From Prolixibacteraceae bacterium UBA6162 (lineage in GTDB: Bacteria; Bacteroidota; Bacteroidia; Bacteroidales; Prolixibacteraceae), in NCBI GenBank assembly GCA_002428215.1, contig DIUI01000051.1, positions 1 to 31,363 on the forward strand: a DNA stretch of 31,363 bases. Reading direction: 5' to 3'. Positions within the stretch are counted from its first letter, which is position 1, and each line of letters starts with the position of its first letter. The notes beneath the pieces are model-generated. The model ran no database searches. It was not told the DNA's origin and saw nothing but the letters and a program-made list of their open reading frames with translations. Positions 15,913 to 24,515 of this stretch are shown one piece after another. The translations under genes and the position numbers were made by a program.

Positions 15913-18303
15913 TTATTCGCTGGTGTTTAATGAAGAGAGCGAAGGAGGCACATCGTCAGGGTTACTCCCCCAGTTATGATTGGGCTTTTCGCCCATTTCG
16001 AATCGAAGGACCCCACCTGCCATAATCTCAGAATGTGTAATCCAGGTCCGGGTTATTGGTTCACCATTCAGCGTTGCCGATTGAATGTATCGGTTTTCGG
16101 CAGAATTGTTTTGGGCTTCAATGGTAAATGTTTTTCCGTCGTTATGGCGGATCACAGCCTTCCCAAACAGAGGACTTCCAAGGGTGTAGACAGGGTCGCC
16201 GGGAGCCACCGGATATATCCCCATTGCACTTAACACATACCACGAGGATAGTGAACCCATATCCTCATTTCCAGCAAGACCACCCGGTCCGGTGCGGTAA
16301 AATTCCTCCATGATTTTTCGGGTCCAGTATTGCGTTTTCCAGGGCTGCAGCGCATAATTGTACATATAAGCTACATGATGCGATGGCTGGTTTCCGTGCA
16401 CATACTGCCCAAATGTCCCCACTACACCAACATATTTTGGTGGCGATATATTGGGCGACATGGTAAAGAAAGTATCGAGTTTCTCAACAAAGGATTGCGG
16501 GCTTCCAAACAGGTTAATGTGCCCCTGAACATCGTGCTGCACCGACCAGTTGTATTGCCAGGCATTCGATTCGGTATAGTAGCGGTTGGGGCGCCGGCCT
16601 ACCAGCAAGGGATCAAAATAGCGGTAATAAAAATGGCGACCCTCCTGCACAATCTCCTGTTCCCTGCCATTCAGTGCTTCAAGCCAGCTTCCATCGGCTT
16701 TTCTGGGCCTGAAGAAACGGGTCTCCGTATCCCACAAATGGATGTAGTTCATTGCCCGTTGCATAAAAAGATCGGCATCGGCCTCCTTTCCGAGTTCCCT
16801 TGCAAAAAGTGCAATACACCAATCGTCGTAGGCCAGTTCGAGGGTATTGGGAACCGACTCGGTAACCTTATCCACAGGCGTGTATCCCAACGATTTATAA
16901 TAATCGAGGCCTGACCTGCCGGCATGTGCAGGGACAGGTGGTGCCGGGTTTTCAAGTGCCTTGGTTCGCATTGCCTGATATAAAAATTCGGCATCCCAGT
17001 CGCGGTAACCCTTACCGTAGGCATCAACGATTATGGGAATAAGGTGATCGCCCACCATTGATTCCCCAAAAACATTAAGAAAGTGTTGTGCTGGAAGCCA
17101 TCCGTAAGAGCGTGTTTTCGATTCGATCGATCGTATAAAATCGTTTACATGGTCGGGGGCCACCAGGGTGAGCAAAGGGTGTTGCGAACGATAAGTATCC
17201 CAGGCAGAAAAAGATCCATAGTAGTTGTATCCACTAGCTGTATGGATCTCTTTATCTGGTCCGCGGTAGCGGCCGTCTACATCCTGCGAAATATACTGGG
17301 CCAAAAGAGAGCGGTACAAGGCAGTATAGAAAATAACCTTCTGGTCGTGGCTTGCTCCCTCTATCTGAACCCGATCGAGTTCACTTTTCCAGATCTCTCT
17401 GGCATCGCTGTGAACCTTATCAAAATCCCAATGGGGAATCTCCTCTTCCATGTTACGGCGGGCGCCCTCCACGTCAACATACGAAAGGGCAACCTTTACC
17501 ATAATCTGCTCATTTTCTTCGGTCGAAAACGTCAGAAATGCCCCTATGTTATGCCCATCCTCCGCGTTTTTGTATGGCCAGATGCTCCCTCCCGACTCGG
17601 GCGTAGTGTAGTCGTTGTCGAAAGTACCATAATAGCGGAATGGCTTGCTAAAGCGGGCAACAAAATAGACCGAACCTTCACCGTTGTATTTTACCCCTTC
17701 AATGGTTTGATTGTCAACAATGGTAAGCTGTGATAGTTTCGTAGCGCTGTTCTCACCAATCTCATGACCAACATCCAAAATAATACGGGCATAGGGATCT
17801 GCTGGAAACGTATAGCGATGAAAACCCACCCTCCGTGTTGTGGTTAATTCAGCCTTTATGCCATAATCCTGCAGAAAAACCGAATAGTATCCCGGAGACG
17901 CACTCTCCTCTGCATGATCAAACCGGGAACGATAGCCACTATCCGGGTTTTCCCGGGTACCGGGTAGGGTTTGCAGTTTGTACCCGGTGGTTGGCATCAG
18001 CAGAATCTCGCCACCATTTACCATCCCAACACCGCTCCAATGCGTGTGGCTGAATCCCATAATGGAGTTGTCGGTGTAGACATATCCGGCCGCATAGGTC
18101 CATCCCCTGGTATACATGTCGGGACTTAAATGCACCAAAGCATAGGGAAGAGAGGGCCCGGGAAAGGTGTGTCCGAAGAAATCGGTTCCGATAAAGGGAT
18201 CAACCAGATCGACCGGGCTGGACTTTTCAGCTGGCTGACAGGCAACTACCAACAAGGTTATTAAAAAACCCAGCACAACTGGAGCGCAACAATTTTTAGT
18301 CAT
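15913..18303 (-). CDS. GH92 exo-alpha-mannosidase, lipoprotein
   Basis: This is a 796-aa GH92 enzyme with a lipoprotein signal (LLVVAC, lipidated Cys22), so it is anchored in the outer or inner membrane. Start at the ATG 18301-18303. The N-terminal domain carries VDPFIGTDFFGHTFPG and IMGFSHTHWSGVGMVNGG; the catalytic domain has SAWDTYRSQHPL, ESVPNTLELAYDDWCIA, Glu578 in YYTESNAWQY (probable general acid), VHGNQPSHHVAYMYNY (635-650) and GGLAGNEDMGSLSSWY (674-689), and ends with the common tail FEMGEKPNHNWG. It is only distantly related to the GH92 at 10673-13006 (HGNQPSHH against HGNEPDIH), so the two probably cut different mannosidic linkages (inference). It lies between the phosphatase-like lipoprotein (78 bases upstream) and DUF3089 (18 bases downstream). 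Confidence 0.97.
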   Translation of the reverse strand: MTKNCCAPVVLGFLITLLVVACQPAEKSSPVDLVDPFIGTDFFGHTFPGPSLPYALVHLSPDMYTRGWTYAAGYVYTDNSIMGFSHTHWSGVGMVNGGEILLMPTTGYKLQTLPGTRENPDSGYRSRFDHAEESASPGYYSVFLQDYGIKAELTTTRRVGFHRYTFPADPYARIILDVGHEIGENSATKLSQLTIVDNQTIEGVKYNGEGSVYFVARFSKPFRYYGTFDNDYTTPESGGSIWPYKNAEDGHNIGAFLTFSTEENEQIMVKVALSYVDVEGARRNMEEEIPHWDFDKVHSDAREIWKSELDRVQIEGASHDQKVIFYTALYRSLLAQYISQDVDGRYRGPDKEIHTASGYNYYGSFSAWDTYRSQHPLLTLVAPDHVNDFIRSIESKTRSYGWLPAQHFLNVFGESMVGDHLIPIIVDAYGKGYRDWDAEFLYQAMRTKALENPAPPVPAHAGRSGLDYYKSLGYTPVDKVTESVPNTLELAYDDWCIALFARELGKEADADLFMQRAMNYIHLWDTETRFFRPRKADGSWLEALNGREQEIVQEGRHFYYRYFDPLLVGRRPNRYYTESNAWQYNWSVQHDVQGHINLFGSPQSFVEKLDTFFTMSPNISPPKYVGVVGTFGQYVHGNQPSHHVAYMYNYALQPWKTQYWTRKIMEEFYRTGPGGLAGNEDMGSLSSWYVLSAMGIYPVAPGDPVYTLGSPLFGKAVIRHNDGKTFTIEAQNNSAENRYIQSATLNGEPITRTWITHSEIMAGGVLRFEMGEKPNHNWGSNPDDVPPSLSSLNTSE

Positions 18304-18381
18304 ATCGATCGGTTTTGGAATAGAACATGCTTCTAAAATACGAAAAGTAGGTTAACCAGAGTGGCGGTTTATCCTAATCCC

Positions 18382-20166
18382 CTATTTGCTGAGGGTAAAT
18401 TGATCAAAAACCCTGTTTTCAATATTAATTGCACTATATCGCAACAAGTTCCCCTCTAACTGGATATGCAGATACTGATGACCCTTTGATTCGCGCATTG
18501 CGGCATAACTTTCTTGTCCAATATCCCTGTCGCGAGCTGGCTGAGCCACCGATATAACATAAACACTCCCTTTATCCGAAGCGTCAACAACTTCGCCTGC
18601 TTTCATCGGATGAGAGCGCATATAGTAGTGGATGTGTCCGCTGAGCACCAGGTCCACCTGATATTTATCGAATAGTGGAATCCACTCACGTTGAATATTG
18701 TAGTATGGGGAGTTGAAATTGTATGGAGGGAAATGGGTCACTACAATCTTCCAATCCGCATCGGTGTTGGAAAGTTGGTTTTCAATCCAATCGTTTTGTG
18801 CTGTAAGTGGAGAGGTCGCATCCAGCATAAGGAACAGTGCATTTTTGTACCTGAAAGAATAGGTTTGCTCAGACGGAACACCTTCTGGTCCGTTTTTAGG
18901 ATAACTGAACATCTCCTGAAACATCCATGCGCCCAGTCCGGCTCTGTTGTCGTGGTTGCCGGGAACGGTCATCATTGGAATGCGATGGTTGATAAAACCG
19001 GTGTATGCAAAAAGTTCATCCCAGTGATTACGGTAAAGACCATCGTTAACCTGGTCGCCCGAAATTATCTGGAAAGCGGCTTCAGGATGATTGGCGGCAG
19101 CCAGTTTTACAAGCTCTCCATAATGAGAGGTATTATGCACATCGGAAAATGCTAAAAAGGAGAAGTTACTGTCGTTGCCGGCCGTGGTAAATGTATGGGC
19201 GAGACTCCAATCTTCAGAGGGAGATATCAGATACTCATAGGTAGTTCCCGGTTCCAGCCCTTTGAGCGCAGCCGTATGCCTATTGATATACCGGTCGTTC
19301 ATCAGCAAACGGTCTTCCATGAGAAAAGCAGTGGTGCCGACCGAAGAGGAATTTTCTGTACCTGTTTTTCTGTATACCACCTTACCTTCATCGGTTTCCG
19401 CAGCGGTTCGGAACTGCATATCTACTGTAGTTGAAGGATCGTCGCTCCAGGTAAGCAGAACCTGATCGGGAGTTGCAGAAGAGGGAGTATCGGTAGTCCG
19501 GAAAGCGTTGATAAGATGTGATTCAACCCCGCGGCCCCTGGTCGTGGTTAATAGCCGGGCACCTTCCAGTTCGGAAGGAACATCAAACAGCACCAGCTCT
19601 GTCCAGTCGTGGTAGGTAAAAGACCCATTACGAAGCTCTCCAACAAACTGTCTCTCCGGAAAAAAATTCGACAAAACAAGGTTCTCATCAGGATTTACAG
19701 GGGAAACTGCTACAAAATAGTGAAGACCATAATTTTCAAAACCGTTAACGCCCAAGCCTACACGGCCTTTGTCAAACTGTTTCTGCCACACTTCGTAGGT
19801 AGTTTGCTCGTTCGAAATGATTTTATCGGTCTTCTCAAACCCGGCAGGTATCAGCCAAAAAGGAAGATCCTGCTGTTTAACACTGCGCATTACCGAAACC
19901 ACTACCGGTACATTTACATCAAACATCCAATGGGTGGTTGAAAGTACCTTCTGCTCTTCGTCAGAAAAAAGGGAGAACAGGTTATCGTAGCTAATTTGCC
20001 TGATAGCATCCTCATCCCCCTGGGCATAGAGTTGAGTAACCACCCTGTCGATAACACTCTTGACGTTTGCGGGAGGTGCTGATTGTGGTGTGCACGACAG
20101 AAAAAGAGATAGCCCTATGGCCAGCCCCATCAAAAGACCTCGGGAAATAATTTTCTTCAGATTCAT
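18382..20166 (-). CDS. Purple-acid-phosphatase-like metallophosphoesterase lipoprotein
   Basis: This is a 594-aa lipoprotein (LFLSC, Cys25). Residues about 26-225 are an N-terminal region I do not recognise, beginning with a helical stretch (VIDRVVTQLYAQG). About 230-330 is a fibronectin-III/purple-acid-phosphatase N domain (TPDQVLLTWSDDPSTTVDMQF, then LKGLEPGTTYEYLI). The catalytic domain, about 335-560, has all metal motifs: AFSDVH (341-344), SGDQVND (Asp371), PGNHD (403-406), THFPP (His478) and SGHIHYYMRS (509-518). It should hydrolyse phosphate esters outside the cytoplasm. In a PUL this could remove phosphate or phosphodiester groups from glycan. It lies 36 bases after the propeller-toroid gene and 78 before GH92, in the same operon. 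Confidence 0.93.
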   Translation of the reverse strand: MNLKKIISRGLLMGLAIGLSLFLSCTPQSAPPANVKSVIDRVVTQLYAQGDEDAIRQISYDNLFSLFSDEEQKVLSTTHWMFDVNVPVVVSVMRSVKQQDLPFWLIPAGFEKTDKIISNEQTTYEVWQKQFDKGRVGLGVNGFENYGLHYFVAVSPVNPDENLVLSNFFPERQFVGELRNGSFTYHDWTELVLFDVPSELEGARLLTTTRGRGVESHLINAFRTTDTPSSATPDQVLLTWSDDPSTTVDMQFRTAAETDEGKVVYRKTGTENSSSVGTTAFLMEDRLLMNDRYINRHTAALKGLEPGTTYEYLISPSEDWSLAHTFTTAGNDSNFSFLAFSDVHNTSHYGELVKLAAANHPEAAFQIISGDQVNDGLYRNHWDELFAYTGFINHRIPMMTVPGNHDNRAGLGAWMFQEMFSYPKNGPEGVPSEQTYSFRYKNALFLMLDATSPLTAQNDWIENQLSNTDADWKIVVTHFPPYNFNSPYYNIQREWIPLFDKYQVDLVLSGHIHYYMRSHPMKAGEVVDASDKGSVYVISVAQPARDRDIGQESYAAMRESKGHQYLHIQLEGNLLRYSAINIENRVFDQFTLSK

Positions 20167-20202
20167 TGTTGGCTATATTTTCGAAGATTTTTCAAGATTA
20201 AA

Positions 20203-22506
20203 TCAAAACAATTCGGGTCGCGGCGGCCCATTAAACGGAGCGGCTCCCTTTTTAACACCGGGAACTCTCTCGACCGAAATAAGGGATGGATCTCTGGTTT
20301 CAGGGGCAGTGATAAAACCGTAGTAGCGTCCCATCCAATAGTCGTGGATAAACTTAACCGGTTCCATTATGCGCAATCCTGCATGCCCTCCATCCAACCG
20401 CTGAACATTGTAACTACCCCGGTCAATCGAGGTTTCCCTTGCAGAAAGTGCTTTTCTTCCACCCTCGTAGGAGACATATCCGGTTTCTACATGAAGATCG
20501 TCCCGATGGGAATTGAAATAATTTCTCGACTCGGGAATCAGATGCCATTCGCGCAATCGCTGCACCGCTTTATCTTCTTCGCTATCGTTGCCTGTAAGCG
20601 CACCATAGGAGAAGTTGAACCAGGCAATTTTCTGCATTCTTTTCACCTCCCAGGTTCGTTCCAGGCTCCTCAGATAAATCGAACGCAGGTTGGGATCTTT
20701 TTCATATCGAAGCAGCGTATTGTAACTTTCAAATGCGAGGTTGTCGTCCCAGGGGGCTATATTTTCTGGGGGAAATACATTTTTTTGCCGCAAGGTGTTA
20801 AAGTGATATCCCCACGACAACAGTTGCTGATATCCCTCCATGAATTTGGGATTACCGGTAAGGGTGTAGGCCGATTGCATAAACGATAGTGCTTCGAGGC
20901 CATTCAGCCCCCTATCCATATAACCATAAGGCCTCAGCAGATAGTCGGGATCCCACCTTCCCCAGCGGGTAGGCTTACCATCCATATCAATCAGCGTCCA
21001 ACCACTATCTATAATATAGGAAGCGATGCTTGCCAGATGCTGTTTGGCAACTTCCCTCTCTTCTCCTTTGGCAACCAGATCGTGAAATAAAGTAACCCCA
21101 TAAAAATGGGCTGTTACCTCATCGCTCGAAGTATCTCCTTTCCAAAACCACAAACTATCGGCTGATGGATACCACTTGGCTGGCAGACCACCCGACCCGT
21201 GTATTGAACGATTGTGTTTATCTGCTGTAGATGACCATATAGCTCTGGCAAAAAACCCTTCAACAGGAACAATTCGTTCTAACCAGATTAAAGCTTTAAA
21301 AGCCTCCAAAGCCTCTTCCCTGGCCTTAGGATCTCCGGTAACCGCATATTTGTATGACATTGCTGCAAGGTATGGCGCTGTGTGGCCTCCGTCGTTGTCG
21401 CTAATCTCCCGAATCCACTCTCCGTTTTGGTTGAGCAAAGTATGAATGAATCCATGTCGCTTGTGGCCCCACTCATCGAGATGTCTTTCGAAATGATCGG
21501 ACTTTTTGGCCAAAGTATATGGCTCATACTGAATAATGCCAACTCCTTTATCGGTGGCAATATAAACCACACGATCGCCAGCGGCAATCTGGTTTACCCG
21601 ATTGCCGGGAAGCCACAGGTTTGCCCCAAAATAATGAAAGCCGCCATCGACCATACGGACAGCACCCCTTTGGGTACCAATCCAGAGGTCATTGTCGAAT
21701 CCCGCCTCCAGACAGGTAATATCTTCAACCGGCAGTCCGTCCTTCCCCTGGAGGGTTGTAAGGGCAGCTCCGCGCAATACGGATAAACCACGGCTGGTTC
21801 CGATAAACAACCGACTACCCAATGCCTGCAGGTCGGTAAGCTGCGAAGAGAGTAAATTGCCCCAATCGATAAAATCCTCATTGACCATAAGACCATCGAA
21901 AAGTACCAGTTTGCCGGGGCGGAGTACATGTAACGTTCCACTGTAAGAGGCAATACGTTGAATAGGGCCAAGTCTTATGGGAGTAACATGTATCTGAGTG
22001 CCATCTTCCATGGCCATTGTGAGGTTACTCGAATAATAACCGTTAGGGGGCTTGGTCGAAACAAACCGATTGTCCTCAAGCTTATAAATATCGTCGGTAG
22101 TGGAAGCATGAACCACCCCAAGGTGTGTACAGAGGTCAACAAACTGCCGATCGTCCAGTTTCTCCCAGTTATTTACTCCCAGTCGATAGAGTCCCCTTTT
22201 ACTCAATGCCCATACCCGGCCTCCCTCACCCTGTAGTTCAAAAACTTCAGGGGGTGCCTTAAGGTCCTTATCGAGCTTCCCTCCTATTAAGCGGTAAATA
22301 GCTCCTCCCATTAGCACCATAGGATTTCCACCATTTGCAACTACCGACACCACTTCCTGGTCAGTAGGGATAATCGTTGAGATCTCCTGCAAATAGATGT
22401 GGTCAGATTGGGGTTTCCATTGTTGTCCATGAAGATTAACAGAAAAACAGATAGTTAGAAGTAATGCTGCAACAACTGCAGAGATTATCTTGGAACCATT
22501 TCTCAT
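20203..22506 (-). CDS. Exported beta-propeller + (alpha/alpha) toroid fusion protein (copy 1)
   Basis: This is a 767-aa protein with a signal peptide (residues 8-27, ending LHGQ) but no lipobox. Residues about 35-330 are a propeller with two-component-regulator-type repeats, for example ITCLEAGFDNDLWIGTQRGAV and RLFIGTSRGLSVL. Residues about 345-735 form a helical repeat domain resembling an (alpha/alpha)6 toroid: SDNDGGHTAPYLA (369-381), KGDTSSDEVTAHFYGV (456-471), DMDGKPTRWGRWDPDYL (507-523), LNGLEALSFMQSAYTLTG, and a YWMGRYYG motif (723-730). No kinase or DNA-binding domain is present. Conserved acidic and aromatic residues in the toroid suggest an enzyme, perhaps a glycoside hydrolase or lyase, but I recognise no named family. 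The C-terminal tail beyond 735 (about 32 residues) is unique to this copy. Confidence 0.8.
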   Translation of the reverse strand: MRNGSKIISAVVAALLLTICFSVNLHGQQWKPQSDHIYLQEISTIIPTDQEVVSVVANGGNPMVLMGGAIYRLIGGKLDKDLKAPPEVFELQGEGGRVWALSKRGLYRLGVNNWEKLDDRQFVDLCTHLGVVHASTTDDIYKLEDNRFVSTKPPNGYYSSNLTMAMEDGTQIHVTPIRLGPIQRIASYSGTLHVLRPGKLVLFDGLMVNEDFIDWGNLLSSQLTDLQALGSRLFIGTSRGLSVLRGAALTTLQGKDGLPVEDITCLEAGFDNDLWIGTQRGAVRMVDGGFHYFGANLWLPGNRVNQIAAGDRVVYIATDKGVGIIQYEPYTLAKKSDHFERHLDEWGHKRHGFIHTLLNQNGEWIREISDNDGGHTAPYLAAMSYKYAVTGDPKAREEALEAFKALIWLERIVPVEGFFARAIWSSTADKHNRSIHGSGGLPAKWYPSADSLWFWKGDTSSDEVTAHFYGVTLFHDLVAKGEEREVAKQHLASIASYIIDSGWTLIDMDGKPTRWGRWDPDYLLRPYGYMDRGLNGLEALSFMQSAYTLTGNPKFMEGYQQLLSWGYHFNTLRQKNVFPPENIAPWDDNLAFESYNTLLRYEKDPNLRSIYLRSLERTWEVKRMQKIAWFNFSYGALTGNDSEEDKAVQRLREWHLIPESRNYFNSHRDDLHVETGYVSYEGGRKALSARETSIDRGSYNVQRLDGGHAGLRIMEPVKFIHDYWMGRYYGFITAPETRDPSLISVERVPGVKKGAAPFNGPPRPELF

Positions 22507-22558
22507 AAAATCAATTTTAATCGGATGTTAATTATACGGAGCCAGCGCCGGGATATTT

Positions 22559-23302
22559 TTATGGAATATCTTTAACGCAGCGGAATCCAACAAAATAGCG
22601 GCTAATCTCCACAGGATGCAGATAATATCGCTGAGTGGTGCGGTAGAAAGACCAGTTGTTAAAATTGGATCCGCCACGCATCACTTTGTAGGTTTCGCCA
22701 TACTGCTGCATGGGGACCTCATTGCCCGGATAGGGCTGATACCAATCGGAAGTCCATTCCCATACGCTGCCGGCCATATCGAAGGCACCATAGGGACTGG
22801 CGGGTTTGGCAATAGATCCTCCCCTTGAGGTCCGCTGATCCCAAACCACAAACGATTCGTCGAAAGTATTGCCCCATGGGAACATCCTTCCATCTATGCC
22901 GCGGGCTGCTTTTTCCCACTCCTTTTCGGTAGGCAAACGCTTCCCTGCCCAGGCACAGAAGTCGCTGGCCTGATGCCAGTTGACAATAACCGCACGCTCT
23001 TCTCTCCCTTCGGGTATAACGAAAGAGGGATCAAATTGTCGGAATTCCTCGTAGCTCACCTCATATTGGTCAATAAAATAGGCCCCTGTCGAGGCAAGGT
23101 GTTTGGGTCGCTCATCGGGATCACCCAACTCACAACCCATAATAAAGCTTCCAGCCGGAACGTAGACCATACCCGATGGCGGAATGGGTGGATTTCCACC
23201 CTGAGCCACAGCAAAAAGGGAAAAAGCCACAAGGCATGCAGTAAGCAGAACCTTTGAAAAGCTTGTATACGCTTTATTTCTTGATTTACCTGTTTTTACC
23301 AT
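22559..23302 (-). CDS. Formylglycine-generating-enzyme-like (FGE-sulfatase fold) protein lacking catalytic cysteines
   Basis: This is a 247-aa exported protein (hydrophobic segment about 16-33, ending AVAQ). The FGE fold is clear: SGMVYVPAGSFIMGC (43-57), PVN-type NWHQASDFCAWAGKRLPTEKEWEKAARG (residues 108-135, in pieces), FPWGN, YGAFDMAGSVWEWTSDWY and VMRGGSNFNNW, ending YFVGFRC. True formylglycine generators need two cysteines soon after the GGS motif; here residues 210-238 contain none. It is therefore probably not a sulfatase activator but a non-catalytic or differently acting FGE-fold protein. No sulfatase gene is seen in the window. Its ATG overlaps the stop of the toroid-only gene in ATGGTAA (seven-base overlap), so the two are translationally coupled and perhaps act together. 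Confidence 0.92.
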   Translation of the reverse strand: MVKTGKSRNKAYTSFSKVLLTACLVAFSLFAVAQGGNPPIPPSGMVYVPAGSFIMGCELGDPDERPKHLASTGAYFIDQYEVSYEEFRQFDPSFVIPEGREERAVIVNWHQASDFCAWAGKRLPTEKEWEKAARGIDGRMFPWGNTFDESFVVWDQRTSRGGSIAKPASPYGAFDMAGSVWEWTSDWYQPYPGNEVPMQQYGETYKVMRGGSNFNNWSFYRTTQRYYLHPVEISRYFVGFRCVKDIP

Positions 23303-24510
23303 GTCGGGTCAATTATTCCATAATACCTTCCAAACCAATAATTTCGAATCATTGCCGCGGCCATTCCCTCCTCGTCAGAAACCACTTCTGCGATGGAACC
23401 GTCGTCCTGCGGAATCTTAAACAGCTTGGTTTGCCGATCGAAACCCCACATATCTTTCATTACCTGACGGTGATGATCTGTAATCACATCTTCCCGGGTT
23501 AAAACATTGTAAACCATTACCATCCATATACTGCTCTCCCACGAGTAGTCCATATCTTGCCATTGTACCCAATGACGGTTAAGGTTCATCCGGTATTTAT
23601 TAAGTAAATCTGCATCCTTTTCGTAGCGCATAATCATATAAAGCGCTCTTACTGCATGATAGTCATCACCTATATTTCTCCACTCCTCAGGAAAAAGCAC
23701 TTTCGATTTCAATTGATGGTCGTCGTATCCGTAACGATCGATCAGCATCCGGTAGGCGGCATGGTAACGCTCCTTTCCGGTAAGGGAATGGGTTACTTTT
23801 AGCCCCATTAGCATGAGAAGCGAATTAAGGGGCTGATGCGGCAGGTCGGGACAAAGATTACCCCAAAGAGTCATTTTTCCGTCGGGATCTACGATTTTGA
23901 AATTGTGGTCAACTATCCTGCCAACAAACCTATCCAGCAGGTCTGCTGCCTGTTGCCGGTGTTCCTCATCGGCACACAACTCATAGTAGGTACCTACCCC
24001 ATAAAGCACCGAAGTAAATTTATCGACGCTCAAATCTCCAAGCCAGCGGTACCCGGGCATTGAGGCACTTTCGTGCCATTCGTGGTACCAAAGCACCTTT
24101 TCGTGCCACAAAGGTTTGTCCGTTTGATTGAAACTGCGTGCAATCAATCCGGGAATTCCCGTTACTCGCTCCAGTTTCAGAATCGCACCAAAGATCTGAT
24201 TGGCAATCTCACGGTCGGCCGGATCACCGGTGATGGCATACTTATGGGAATATGCAGCCAGCATTTCAGAGGTAGGATCGAGGCAATCGGCCTGCGATCC
24301 TACAATTGGACGGTCCAATCCGGCAGGAGGAAAAATCACATGCTGCATGATAGCTCCTTCGTTCCAGTGATTTCCCAACATCAACTTATCGAACATATCA
24401 ACTTTAACATGCAGTGGATCGGTTCTCTTGGGAAATTCGTTAACGGTTTGGGCCTGCAGCAGGGAAGCTGTTAACAGGAAGAAAAGCAGATAAATACTAT
24501 TCTTAATCAT
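23296..24510 (-). CDS. Exported toroid-only protein related to the propeller-toroid family
   Basis: This is a 404-aa protein from the ATG at 24508-24510, chosen because a clean signal peptide follows (residues 4-21, ending LLQAQ); the frame stays open upstream only into the neighbouring gene. It aligns over its whole length with the toroid half of the three larger neighbours: SEMLAAYSHKYAITGD, IVDPDGKMTLWGN, LNSLLMLMGLKVTHSLTGKERY, RYEKDADLLNKYR and the C-terminal NYWFGRYYGII. It lacks the propeller. Key positions differ: the SDNDG motif reads SQADC, TSSDE reads LSVDK and WGRW reads WGNL. It may be a substrate-specialised or inactive partner. It lies five bases after the 744-aa paralogue and overlaps the FGE-like gene. 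Confidence 0.85.
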   Translation of the reverse strand: MIKNSIYLLFFLLTASLLQAQTVNEFPKRTDPLHVKVDMFDKLMLGNHWNEGAIMQHVIFPPAGLDRPIVGSQADCLDPTSEMLAAYSHKYAITGDPADREIANQIFGAILKLERVTGIPGLIARSFNQTDKPLWHEKVLWYHEWHESASMPGYRWLGDLSVDKFTSVLYGVGTYYELCADEEHRQQAADLLDRFVGRIVDHNFKIVDPDGKMTLWGNLCPDLPHQPLNSLLMLMGLKVTHSLTGKERYHAAYRMLIDRYGYDDHQLKSKVLFPEEWRNIGDDYHAVRALYMIMRYEKDADLLNKYRMNLNRHWVQWQDMDYSWESSIWMVMVYNVLTREDVITDHHRQVMKDMWGFDRQTKLFKIPQDDGSIAEVVSDEEGMAAAMIRNYWFGRYYGIIDPTW

Positions 24511-24515
24511 CGTAA

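Noticed and set aside
16330..17733. Long open frames on the plus strand (194 and 216 codons) opposite the GH92 lipoprotein gene
   Set aside because: They lie wholly antisense to a strong GH92 gene, show no domain, signal or sensible composition, and follow from its codon pattern.
22559..23302. Formylglycine-generating sulfatase activator
   Set aside because: The two catalytic cysteines are absent from the region after GGS and no sulfatase is present in the window.
23296..24510. Toroid-only gene as a broken remnant of a larger propeller-toroid gene
   Set aside because: It has its own ATG and clean signal peptide, an intact frame to the shared C-terminal motif, and only five bases to the complete upstream paralogue, so a genuine short form is more likely.
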